A stretch of DNA of 64,000 bases, taken from contig JAAVVV010000001.1 of NCBI GenBank assembly GCA_023910605.1, positions 734,698 through 798,697 of the forward strand. The letters run 5' to 3'. The notes under the pieces are model-generated. The model saw only the letters and a list, made by a program, of their open reading frames with translations, searched no databases and was not told where the DNA came from. Each line of letters begins with the position of its first letter. The first letter of the stretch is position 1. The translations under genes were made by a program, and so were the position numbers. Source of the stretch: Bosea sp. (in: a-proteobacteria) (GTDB lineage Bacteria; Pseudomonadota; Alphaproteobacteria; Rhizobiales; Beijerinckiaceae). Below are positions 53,711 to 62,793 of the stretch, in pieces.

Positions 53711-56130
53711 AAACGTCAGAGGAAGTGCGCGCCCAGATCGTCAATGTCTTCCGCCGCGACCTGATCGGTCCCGGCCCGCAGGATGCTGATCTCGCGACCG
53801 AACGCCTGAACGAGAATCCTGCGCGTTGGTATCTTGCCGGCTTCATCGCGCCTGCGGAAGACCCGCTGGGGCTTGAAGGTGACGACGATGATGTCGATCC
53901 CTCGGCGCAGGAGGAGATGGAACTCGATGTCGAGGAGCCCGATGCGGACGGCTCGAATGGCGCGGCTGCCGACAATGAAGAACCGGAAGCGCCCGTAACG
54001 CGAAGGCGCTTCCTGCCATCGTCGATCGGATTGACGGTGCTGCTTGATCCCAATGTCACCGAGATCGAGGCGCGTGTGTCCTGGGGCGACTACCGCACCG
54101 AACCGCGATTGCCCGAGGAAGTGCTTCTTCCCGAGCCGAAAGCCGAGGAGGTCGACGGAGATGGAAAGAAGAAGCGCGTAGAGCGGCCAATGGTCGATTG
54201 GGTCCGTAGCCCAAAGGAGCGCGTCATTGCTTTGCCCGTGACGGAGGGACGGGGCTCCCCGATTGTCGTACCGGAAAGCGCAGCAGAGCAAAGGCGTGGC
54301 GGGGGCCTGGTCCTCGAAACGCATTCACGCCTGTTCAGTTATGAGACGCCTGATGGGCAAATTGAGTGTGTGCGCGCGCTGACAGTGTTTCTCGTCAATC
54401 GCCGCGCCACGGTGCATCGCTTCTATTCCGATGTGAGCTACGCCTTCCAAGCGCGCCTCGAACTGGTTTCGGAAAGCGGCTTCCGGCCTCGTCGTGATTT
54501 GTCTGGCTATCGCGCCCCGGATTGGGATTTGCGGGTCGCCGATCTGCACTATCGCGATCTCAATGAATGGGCCGTGGGTCGCAACGCCGCTGCGGGTTGG
54601 GAGGCGGCGGAAGGCATCGGCCAACTTGTTAAACGGGTTTGGACGGACCCTCTGCCATCGGCCGAGGTCGAACGTGTCGCGCCCAATGAAGATGCCGATT
54701 TGAAGGCGCGTGTCTCGTTCGGGATGGAAGCGCTGGCGCAATTGGCTGAAGGCGATGGGGTAGGCCTGAGATCGGCACTTGCCGATCTGCCGGGTCTCTA
54801 CGGGTCATGGATCGATTCTGAGCGCGTAAAGCTAGGCGGGCTACCACAACGGCGCAAAGAGACCGGCGAGCGCCTGATTGCCGATATGGAAAAGGCGCAA
54901 GTCCGGATCGCCACCGGCATCGAGTTGCTTGCTACTGACACCAAAGCCCGCACGGCCTTCTGCTTCATGAATCTCGCCGTGGCGATGGCGGCACGACGCC
55001 GGGTTGCGGGCGCGACGGGCGACCCTGCGGCACTTCCCGAACCCCAGTGGCGACCATTCCAGCTGGCCTTCGTGCTGCTAAATTTGGCGGGTTTGGTGGA
55101 TCGTCGCCACGCTGACCGCGAAACTGCGGACCTTCTGTTCTTCCCCACCGGCGGCGGCAAGACAGAAGCCTATCTTGGCCTCGCGGCGCTCGTCATCGCC
55201 CATCGGCGGCTTGGTGGGTCCGGCGTGCTTGGCGCGGGTGTTGCGGTGATCATGCGCTACACCCTTCGCCTTCTTACCCTTGACCAGCTTGCCCGTGCGG
55301 CTGGTGTTGTTTGCGCGCTCGAGCTCATGCGCACTGACGCCAAGAATCTCGATAGTAAGGGCCAACGTATGCTTGGTGACTGGCCGATCGAGATCGGCTT
55401 GTGGGTTGGTTCCGACGCCTCGCCGAATAAACTCGGCGGCAAAGGCAATAGCGATGAAACGACTGCCGTGGGTCGGGTGCGGCGTTACCAGAGCGGACGC
55501 GACAAGCGCGCGCCCGCTCCACTGAAAGAGTGCCCGTGGTGCGGAACGGAGTTCAAGGCATCCTCGTTTTCCTGCACGCCGAACATGCATGCGCCAACCA
55601 ATCTCGAAATCCGCTGCGTCAACACCACTTGTGACTTCAGCCGAAATCGGCCGCTGCCAATTCTAACAGTCGATGAGCCGATCTATCGCCGTCTTCCTGC
55701 GTTTCTGATCGCCACAGTCGACAAGTTTGCGGCACTGCCATGGGTCGGGGAAACCGGTGCCTTCTTCGGGCACGTCGACAGGTTCCGGCCTGACGTAGGC
55801 TTCTACGGCGCTGCCGAGCCAGGGCTTGGAAGCCCTCTCGGCAATGGGTGGTCGCTGGATCCGCCCGATCTCATCATTCAGGACGAGTTGCACCTTATTG
55901 CGGGGCCACTTGGGACCGTTGCTGGCCTTTACGAGGCGGCCATAGATCAACTCGCATCTCGTGGTACCGGGAAGATGCGCATACGTCCCAAGATTGTCGC
56001 ATCAACCGCCACGGTCAGACGCGCAGCCGATCAGATCTCTGCGTTGTTCGACCGCAGCAGCACGAGCATTTTTCCACCGCCCGGAATTGATCGAACAGAC
56101 AGCTTCTTTGCACGGACGGTATCATCCAGG
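53707..56130 (+). pseudogene. drmA: DISARM helicase DrmA, N-terminal part (interrupted)
   Basis: Codons 1-808 of DrmA. It has an acidic linker at about residues 60-100, a Walker A FFPTGGGKTEAYLGLAA (about 478), a Cys-rich zinc insertion (CPWCGTEFKAS, CVNTTCDF), DELHLI as motif II (about 725) and ASTAT as motif III (about 764). An IS66-family element splits the gene exactly between codons; the truncated frame runs 15 nt into the element (SSRVSVL-like tail). Removing the element and one 8-bp target copy would restore a 1181-residue protein. Confidence 0.92.
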
Positions 56131-56148
56131 GTAAGCGTCCTCTGACGG

Positions 56149-57753
56149 CTACGGCATAAGGTTCCACGGCAACAGGTCGGCGATTTTGTTGATGGGGTGA
56201 TCGGCGATCCTGGTGATGACTGCTCGCAGATATCCCGCTGGGTCTCGCCCGTTGAGCTTTGCGGTTTCGGTGAGCGTGTAGATGGCGGCGGCGCGCTCGC
56301 CGCCTGCGTCGGACCCTGCGAACAACCAGTTCTTGGCGCCGAGCTTGAGAGGCCTGATGGCGCGTTCTGCGGCGTTGTTGGAGATATCGAGGGTGCCGTC
56401 GTCGAGATAGCGGGTGAGTGCTGCCCAGCGCGATCGGGCATAGCGAATGGCCTTGGCCAGGTCGCTCTTGCCGGAGATCTGGGCGAGGGAATGGTCGAGG
56501 AAGCTGGCGAGTTCGGTCATGACGGGCAGCGCCAGATCCTGACGAGCCTTGCGCCGATCCTCGGGCTGCTGGCCGTGAATGAGGCGCTCAACCTCGAACA
56601 GCTTGCCAATGCGGGTCATCGCCTCCAGTGCCAGGGGCGAGCCTGTCCCGGCGTGAACGTCGTGGAAGTTGCGCCTGACGTGCGCCCAGCAGGCAACCTC
56701 GGTTGCGGCGGCTGAACGCGTGGCACTCGTCGCATAGAGTTCGTTGAATCCGGCATAGGCATCCGCCTGCAGGAATCCTGCAAAGGCCTTGAGGTGCTCG
56801 CGCGGTCGCTCTCCCTTGCGGTCGGGCGTGTAGCGATACAGCGCGGCGGGCGGGTCTTGACCGCCACGGGGTCGCTCATCGCGCAGATACACCCAGAGCC
56901 GCCCTGTCTTCGTGCGCCCGAGGCCCGGCGCCAGCACTGGCACGGGCGTGTCGTCGGCATGCAGCCGCTCAGCCCGCATCACATGGGCACCGACCGCCTC
57001 GACCAGTGGCGCGACAAGCTCTGCGGCCTTGGCAACCCAGCCGGCCATCACCGAGCGCTCGATCTCGACGCCCTCGCGGGCAAAGATCTCTGCCTGGCGA
57101 TAAAGCGGGAGATGATCACAGTATTTGCCAACCAGAACCTGGGCGATCAGGCCCGGTCCGGCCATGCCGCGCTCGATCGGCATGCTCGGCATCGGAGCTT
57201 GCGCCATGCTCTCGCAGGTGCGGCACGAGAAGGCGGGACGCACATGGCGGATAACCTCGAAGCGGCCCGGCACATACTCCAGGACTTCACGGACATCCTC
57301 ATCCACCTTGCGCCACTTGCCTGCCGTTCCGCAGGATGGACAAGCACAGGCAGGGTCGTTCACGATGGCAGGCGTGTGTACGATCTCGATGCGCGGCAGA
57401 TGCTCAGGCAAAGGGCGGCGCGTGGCCTTCGGCTTGGCTGTTGCTGCATCAGCGGCAGGAGCTATCTCGTCGATGGCTGCATTGTTCGCCGCCTCGACCA
57501 TCTCCAGTTCCTCGAGCCGCAGTTCCAGTTGCTCGATCTCATGGGAGAGCTTCTCCGAGGAGCGGCCAAATTGCATGCGCCTGAGCCGCGCGATCTGGAT
57601 CTTGAGCTTCTCGATCTCCAGGCTCTTGACAAGAAGACCGGCCTTGGCGGCGGCAGCTTCGGCCTGCGCCGTCTTCAGCGCTGCAGCCTGCGCAGCGACG
57701 AGCGCGCGAAGCCGCGCCACCTCGTCACTATCTTGTCCCGCTGCTTCGATCAT
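56149..57753 (-). CDS. tnpC: IS66-family transposase TnpC
   Basis: A 534-residue DDE transposase of IS66. There is an N-terminal leucine-rich coiled coil (residues 10-70), a zinc-binding segment (ACPSCGTAGKWRKVD, FSCRTCES), a catalytic core including LHADDTPVPVLAPG and an IS66 C-terminal helix-turn domain (NNAAERAIRPLKLGAKNWLF, with the Glu). Apparently intact. Confidence 0.94.
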   Translation of the reverse strand: MIEAAGQDSDEVARLRALVAAQAAALKTAQAEAAAAKAGLLVKSLEIEKLKIQIARLRRMQFGRSSEKLSHEIEQLELRLEELEMVEAANNAAIDEIAPAADAATAKPKATRRPLPEHLPRIEIVHTPAIVNDPACACPSCGTAGKWRKVDEDVREVLEYVPGRFEVIRHVRPAFSCRTCESMAQAPMPSMPIERGMAGPGLIAQVLVGKYCDHLPLYRQAEIFAREGVEIERSVMAGWVAKAAELVAPLVEAVGAHVMRAERLHADDTPVPVLAPGLGRTKTGRLWVYLRDERPRGGQDPPAALYRYTPDRKGERPREHLKAFAGFLQADAYAGFNELYATSATRSAAATEVACWAHVRRNFHDVHAGTGSPLALEAMTRIGKLFEVERLIHGQQPEDRRKARQDLALPVMTELASFLDHSLAQISGKSDLAKAIRYARSRWAALTRYLDDGTLDISNNAAERAIRPLKLGAKNWLFAGSDAGGERAAAIYTLTETAKLNGRDPAGYLRAVITRIADHPINKIADLLPWNLMP

Positions 57754-57827
57754 GAGGTGAAGATACCAGGGCAGATGGGGTCAAGCTATTGAATCAATGT
57801 CGATCTTGACCTTTTGCGCGAAGCACT

Positions 57828-58190
57828 TCACCCCGCACGTCGTGGCTGATCCGTGCGTAACGGCGAGCGCCAGTCGATGCCTTCGAGCAGCATCGACAGC
57901 TGTGCGGGCGTCAGTACAACCTCGCCATCCTGCGTCACTGCCCAGACGAAGCGGCCACGCTCCAGCCGCTTGGCGAACAGGCAAAGCCCCGTGCCGTCCC
58001 ACATCAGAATCTTCACCAGATCAGCGCGCTTGCCCCGGAAAATGAACAGGTGGCCGCGGAACGGATCCTTCTTCAAAAGATCCTGCACCACCATCGACAG
58101 CCCGTCGAAGCCCTTCCTCATATCCACAGGTGCCAGCGCCATGTAGATGCGCGCGCCCGCCAAAGGCGAGGTCAGGGTTTGTGGCGTCAT
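57828..58190 (-). CDS. tnpB: IS66 accessory protein TnpB
   Basis: A 120-residue IS66 Orf2 protein. The family signature is complete: VDMRKGFDGLSMVVQ, DPFRGHLFIFRGKRADLVKI and LCLFAKRLERGRF. It overlaps tnpA by 4 bp. Required for IS66 transposition; the mechanism is not well defined. Confidence 0.94.
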   Translation of the reverse strand: MTPQTLTSPLAGARIYMALAPVDMRKGFDGLSMVVQDLLKKDPFRGHLFIFRGKRADLVKILMWDGTGLCLFAKRLERGRFVWAVTQDGEVVLTPAQLSMLLEGIDWRSPLRTDQPRRAG

Positions 58191-58600
58191 CGGTCGAGCG
58201 CTGCGACAAGAGCCGAAAGCCGCTCAGGCGCGATACCCTCATCCGCCTTCAGCACCCGGCCGTTGCTCAAGCTGACCTCCACCGTGCAGTCGGCACGCGG
58301 AGCCATCTTGCGCGGGGGCTTTGGTGAAGGCTTCTGTCCCGGCTGCGCTTCGGCTGCGATGACAACAGGCGCGAAGACCGGAGCCTCCAGCGAGGCCAGC
58401 GGCGTCACGCCCGGCATCAGCCCCGCCTTCGCCTGCTTGCGCCAGTAAAACAGCAGGCTCCGGCTCACCCCATGCCGATCCGCAACCGCCGCCACAGAAG
58501 CGCCCGGCTGCATCGTCGCCTCCAGAAGCCGCACCTTCTCCTCGACGCTCCAGCGACGACGGCGCTCAACCTGGCTGATAATCTCCGTCCGGGTGTCCAT
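58187..58600 (-). CDS. tnpA: IS66 accessory protein TnpA
   Basis: A 137-residue protein with a helix-turn-helix of the IS3/IS66 OrfA type (RRRWSVEEKVRLLEATM, then VSRSLLFYWRKQAKAG). The ATG at 58600 gives the usual length; a longer frame to 58636 has no support. Confidence 0.9.
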   Translation of the reverse strand: MDTRTEIISQVERRRRWSVEEKVRLLEATMQPGASVAAVADRHGVSRSLLFYWRKQAKAGLMPGVTPLASLEAPVFAPVVIAAEAQPGQKPSPKPPRKMAPRADCTVEVSLSNGRVLKADEGIAPERLSALVAALDR

Positions 58601-58712
58601 AGCCGTCCTTGCGCATAGGCTTAAGGACGACAACAACCGTCCAGACCATGCTCATACGATGCCGGACCCGCCCCCGCGCAAGGCAGCCATGGCAGAACGC
58701 TTACCATCCAGG

Positions 58713-59834
58713 ACCAATGCAGCTAGGCTCTATCTTGGTATCGCTGCCCAAGGGCGCGGGCCAAAACTCGTGTTTCTGCGTTCCTTGACGACCCTCGTCG
58801 CGGCAGCACAGGCGGCATACGACGCCAATGTGCCAGCTGATCCAAAGAGCAGAAATCCGGCTGACCCGTTCATGACAGCTCTTTGCTATTTCAACGCGTT
58901 GCGTGAACTGGGCGGCGCGCGCCGAATTGTTGAGGATGAAGTGCGTGATCGCGCAGCTCGCTACGGCTCCCAACGCCGAAGGGTGGACCCGTCCGATAGC
59001 CCTTTTGCTGACCGCCGCATCAAGGAACCGATGGAGCTTACCTCTCGCGTTTCAACTGACGAGGTTGCAAAGGCGAAGCAGCGCCTCGAGGCTGTCTTCG
59101 GTCGGGACGCAGAGACGGTCGACATCGCCCTCGCGACCAACATGATATCGGTTGGCCTCGATATCACCCGTCTCGGACTAATGGTCGTGCAAGGCCAGCC
59201 GAAGACCGCTGCGGAATATATTCAGGCGACCAGCCGCGTCGGTCGAGACCACACCCGGCCCGGGATCGTGCTCGCGGTGCTTAACCTGCATAAGCCACGC
59301 GACCGCTTGCATTTCGAACAATTCGGGCAATTCCACCGTACTTTCTATCGGGCTGTCGAAGCAACGAGCGTAACGCCCTGGGCTGCTCGGGCATTGGATC
59401 GCGCCTTGGCCGCAGTTGTAGTGGCCGCTGCGCGTCATGTGGATGGGGCGCTCACGCCCGATGCTGCTGTCAACGAGCTGAAGAACAATGTCGGGATCCG
59501 TAACCTGGTGCGAGATTCGATCGTTGAGCGCGCGCCGGAGCGGATGATCGCTGGTGGCCGCGTAGTACTGTCAAAGCTGATCGATGACATATTAGATGCT
59601 TGGATCGAAACCTCCGACGAGCAGGCTGCGGGAGGGAACGCGTTTGCCTACGCCAAGAAGAAGAGTCCGCATCGTTTGTTACATATGCCGCTTGAGCCTG
59701 AGATCGCTGGCTTGCCTGAGCCTCATCGTAGATTTGTGGCCGGCCGTTCCATGCGCGACGTAGAGCCCAACGTGACTTTGAAGGTCAGGGATCCTTTCGG
59801 AAACACAATTGCAAATGCGGAGGATCTCGTGTGA
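58713..59834 (+). pseudogene. drmA: DISARM helicase DrmA, C-terminal part (interrupted)
   Basis: Codons 809-1181 of DrmA, continuing in frame after the target duplication (TNAARLYLGIAAQGRGPK). It carries the second helicase lobe with ATNMISVGLDI, EYIQATSRVGRDHTRPGIVL. An ATG at 58689 inside the IS end could start a truncated product (MAERLPSRT). The stop overlaps the GTG of drmB (GTGA). Confidence 0.92.
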
Positions 59835-61696
59835 CGAAGAATGCTCAGCGGCTCAGTCAGCTAATTTCCACCTTTGGTCCCGGGGCGATGATCGACTTAC
59901 CAACTCGATCGGTTGTGGTCGGAGGCCTGGAACAATGGGACATGAAGGGGAACGCCTTCAAGACGCTTCCAGAGCCACGCCTTACGTTGCGCCTGGAACA
60001 AATTCTGAAAGCGCAAGGACGCCTGGATCCGGCAGCCAACCTGACATTGCGAACACCACCGACTTCGATAGACTCAAGGGAAGGCGTCCCGCGTGGCGTT
60101 GCAGCACCGGTGTTCCCCACGTGGTTCATCTGTGAACAGATCGAAGCTAATTCCTTGGGAACGAAGACCATCAGGCGGCGACGGTTAGTTCGCTGGCAGG
60201 ACCTCGACAGCAAGGGCCGGAGAAGATTCCAGTACGATGATGGCCGCAAGAGTGATGTGACGCCGATCCGCTTCGTGTGTGCATGTGATAAGGGGCATCT
60301 GCAGGACATCGACTGGCGCTGGGTCGTTCACGGATCGAGTGGATGCCACGAGCCGATGTGGGTGGAGGAAAAGGGAACTAGCGCTGACCCCGCAGATACC
60401 AGCGTCGTATGCGGATGCGGTAGTCGTCTTTCCCTTCAAGACACGTTCCAGCCAGGAAGGCTTGGCAAGTGTCGTGGGGAGCGACCGTGGCTGTTGGACC
60501 GCGACCCTGAAGGGTGTGGGGATAATTTAAAGCTCCTGACTCGAACTGCGACAAATACATATTTTCCGCAGGTGCTGACTATCATTTCATTGCCCACGGA
60601 GCAGGATGAACTGACTCAGCTCGTCGATGAGCTTTCGGGTGACTTGGCTAGTGTACAATCGGTACAGGATGTCGCTCAAGCCAAAAAGTTCAATCCTAAG
60701 ATATCGGCGTCTCTTGGTGCATTCTCTGGTGCTGACATCTTTGATGCCCTGCAACGCATTCGCGACGGTGCGAAAGCAGACGCGACTCGTTCCCCAAAGC
60801 TGGCGGAATTCGACACGTTCGCTTGCGGTCGCTCCGAAATCGGAGTGAACCATCCGACAGCCAAACTCTTTGCGCAAACCCTCATGCGAGATGCCTGGGC
60901 CGATCCAGCTGCCGGCATCGACCTATCGGGCATCACTAGCCTTGTCGCTGTGCATCGCTTGAGGGAGGTGTCATGCCTCTATGGATTCACAAGGTTTGAA
61001 GCAGCGCCGACCGGATCGGATGGCGATGTTGAAGATATTCAATTGACTGTTCGCGGTGCCCCCATCTCGCGTGATGCCGACTGGTTACCGGCAATCGAAC
61101 AACTTGGAGAAGGTATCTTCATCCATTTTGATGCCGCAGCAATTGCAGAATGGCTTCGAAATGAGGCTCCGGCAGCACGAAATCGAAAGCTATTGGCTGG
61201 CTATGGACATTGGAAACAGCGCTTTTCTGGGAAAGCACCCGCCTATCCTGGGACAGCGTACGTGCTTCTTCACAGCATATCTCATGCATTGATGGCCGAA
61301 ATAGCTCTCGATTGCGGATATCCGGCAAGCTCTTTGAAGGAACGCGTATACGCACTATCGGGCACGCGAAGTGGTGGCGACATCGACCGCTGCGGTATCC
61401 TTATCTACACAGCAAGCGCTGGTGCTCAGGGCACTCTCGGAGGTCTGGTCGCCACGGCTCCACGGTTTGCGTACATTCTCAAAAGCGCGTTGGACCGCCT
61501 ACGAATATGTTCAAACGATCCTGTTTGTGCAGACCACGAACCTGACGACAGAAGCGGCGATCGGGCAACCCACGGTGCCGCTTGCCATGGTTGCCTGCTG
61601 ATCGCTGAAACGAGCTGTGAGATGAGAAACCTCTTTCTTGATCGTAGCCTGTTGGTGCCGACGATGGCGGATAGTCTATCCTCCTTCTTTAAGTGA
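59831..61696 (+). CDS. drmB: DISARM protein DrmB (DUF1998)
   Basis: A 621-residue DUF1998 protein, core DISARM partner of DrmA. Seen: the family opening (SQLISTFGPGAMIDLPTRSV), zinc-type cysteine pairs (FVCACDKGHLQDIDW, VCGCGSRL), the C-terminal DUF1998 core (AYVLLHSISHALMAEIALDC, ERVYAL, GILIYTASAGAQGTLGGLV) and a final CHGCLLIAETSCEMRN zinc site. The start is a GTG coupled to drmA. It is intact and probably poorly expressed because of the upstream IS66. A convergent gap of 97 bp separated it from the original integrase stop, so no drmC is present. Confidence 0.92.
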   Translation: MTKNAQRLSQLISTFGPGAMIDLPTRSVVVGGLEQWDMKGNAFKTLPEPRLTLRLEQILKAQGRLDPAANLTLRTPPTSIDSREGVPRGVAAPVFPTWFICEQIEANSLGTKTIRRRRLVRWQDLDSKGRRRFQYDDGRKSDVTPIRFVCACDKGHLQDIDWRWVVHGSSGCHEPMWVEEKGTSADPADTSVVCGCGSRLSLQDTFQPGRLGKCRGERPWLLDRDPEGCGDNLKLLTRTATNTYFPQVLTIISLPTEQDELTQLVDELSGDLASVQSVQDVAQAKKFNPKISASLGAFSGADIFDALQRIRDGAKADATRSPKLAEFDTFACGRSEIGVNHPTAKLFAQTLMRDAWADPAAGIDLSGITSLVAVHRLREVSCLYGFTRFEAAPTGSDGDVEDIQLTVRGAPISRDADWLPAIEQLGEGIFIHFDAAAIAEWLRNEAPAARNRKLLAGYGHWKQRFSGKAPAYPGTAYVLLHSISHALMAEIALDCGYPASSLKERVYALSGTRSGGDIDRCGILIYTASAGAQGTLGGLVATAPRFAYILKSALDRLRICSNDPVCADHEPDDRSGDRATHGAACHGCLLIAETSCEMRNLFLDRSLLVPTMADSLSSFFK

Positions 61697-61793
61697 GCCT
61701 TTGCCTCCTGCTTTGGGGTGGCATCCGGCTTCACTTAAGCAAAAGCAGCATCTCTGCCTATTGCCTGTACACGGGAAAGAAACATGAAACTGA

Positions 61794-61888
61794 TCAGCCG
61801 CGCGAATGGTCTGTTTCTTTTGGCTGGGCCGACCATGCATTTTGCATGGGCGCAAGGGGAAACTGCAGGGCGGAGTTCATGTCATTTA
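61794..61888 (-). pseudogene. int: Detached native 3' end of the integrase gene
   Basis: Joining 62797 to 61888 across one TTA copy extends the integrase by 30 codons to a TGA at 61794-61796. This stretch is otherwise unexplained and sits convergent to drmB, 97 bp away. Confidence 0.7.
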
Positions 61889-62793
61889 GAGACTGTTTGG
61901 AAAGTCGGCGATTGGTGTTTCGGTGGGCTGGCGAATGTGATTCACATTACGGATGTGGACACATGAGAACCGGGGCCGGATGGCCAAGATCGCCAAGAAG
62001 ACGAAGCGCTATCCCTGCGACCTGACGGACGAGGAGTGGGCCCGGATCGCGCCCTTGATGCCCAAACCCGGACGGACGGGACGGCCTCGGGAGACGGACT
62101 TCCGCGAGGTGATCAACGCCGTGCGCTATCTGGTGCGCTCGGGCTGCGGCTGGCGGATGCTGCCTCATCATTTCGGCCATTGGCGAACGGTTTACGGCTG
62201 GTTCCGCGAACTGGCGCGGCGCTTCCTGTTCCAGACCATCCACGATGTCGAGCTGATGCTCGACCGGGAGCGGGTTGGTCGCGAGGCAAGCCCCACGGCG
62301 GCGGTGATCGACAGCCAGTCGGTCAAGGCTCCGCAAGCCAAAACAAGGGGTTACGACGCCAACAAGAAGATACGCGGCCGCAAGCGACATATCGCGGTCG
62401 ATACCGACGGACGGCTCTTGATGGTCAATCTGACGACCGCCGACATCTCCGACAGCGCCGGTGCGCAAGCCATCCTCGATGCCATCCGCAAGCGCTGGCC
62501 CTGGGTGAAGCATCTCTTCGCCGACGCCGCCTACGACCGCCTGACCTTGATGGACAAGGCCGCCTATCTCAACTTCGTCATCGAGATCATCCGGCGCTCC
62601 GAGCAGCAGAAGGGCTTCCATGTTCTGCCCCGGCGCTGGGTCGTCGAGCGGACCTTCGGATGGATGATGCGCTGGCGCCGCCTCGTCCGCGACTATGAAA
62701 AACGCATCGACGTCTCAACCGCCATGATCCACGTCGCCATGGGCGGCCTTCTTATCCGAAGAAACGCTCATCCCTGACTTTCCAAACGGACTC
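61889..62793 (+). mobile_element. IS5-family insertion sequence in the ICE integrase 3' end
   Basis: A 905-bp element with imperfect terminal repeats (GAGACTGTTTGGAAAGTC at the left, GAGTCCGTTTGGAAAGTC as read inward from the right) and the 3-bp duplication TTA at 61886-61888 and 62794-62796. It interrupts the last codons of the integrase gene. Confidence 0.93.
61980..62777 (+). CDS. IS5-family transposase
   Basis: A 265-residue DDE transposase of the IS5 family. The N-terminal DUF4096-type region is RYPCDLTDEEWARIAPLMP. The catalytic residues are Asp in AVIDSQSVKAP, Asp in LFADAAYDR and Glu in PRRWVVERTFGW. A start nine codons earlier (61953) is also possible. Intact. Confidence 0.93.
   Translation: MAKIAKKTKRYPCDLTDEEWARIAPLMPKPGRTGRPRETDFREVINAVRYLVRSGCGWRMLPHHFGHWRTVYGWFRELARRFLFQTIHDVELMLDRERVGREASPTAAVIDSQSVKAPQAKTRGYDANKKIRGRKRHIAVDTDGRLLMVNLTTADISDSAGAQAILDAIRKRWPWVKHLFADAAYDRLTLMDKAAYLNFVIEIIRRSEQQKGFHVLPRRWVVERTFGWMMRWRRLVRDYEKRIDVSTAMIHVAMGGLLIRRNAHP

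Larger units (their letters stand above)
56131..58704 (-). mobile_element. IS66-family insertion sequence inside drmA
   Basis: A 2574-bp element with tnpA, tnpB and tnpC on the minus strand. Ends share GTAAGCGT, the standard IS66 terminus. The 8-bp target duplication CATCCAGG is present at 56123-56130 and 58705-58712. The clean duplication shows a simple single insertion. Confidence 0.95.

Noticed and set aside
61697..61888. Start of a drmC gene after drmB
   Set aside because: No phospholipase-D motif is present, and the stretch is explained as the detached 3' end of the integrase read on the other strand.
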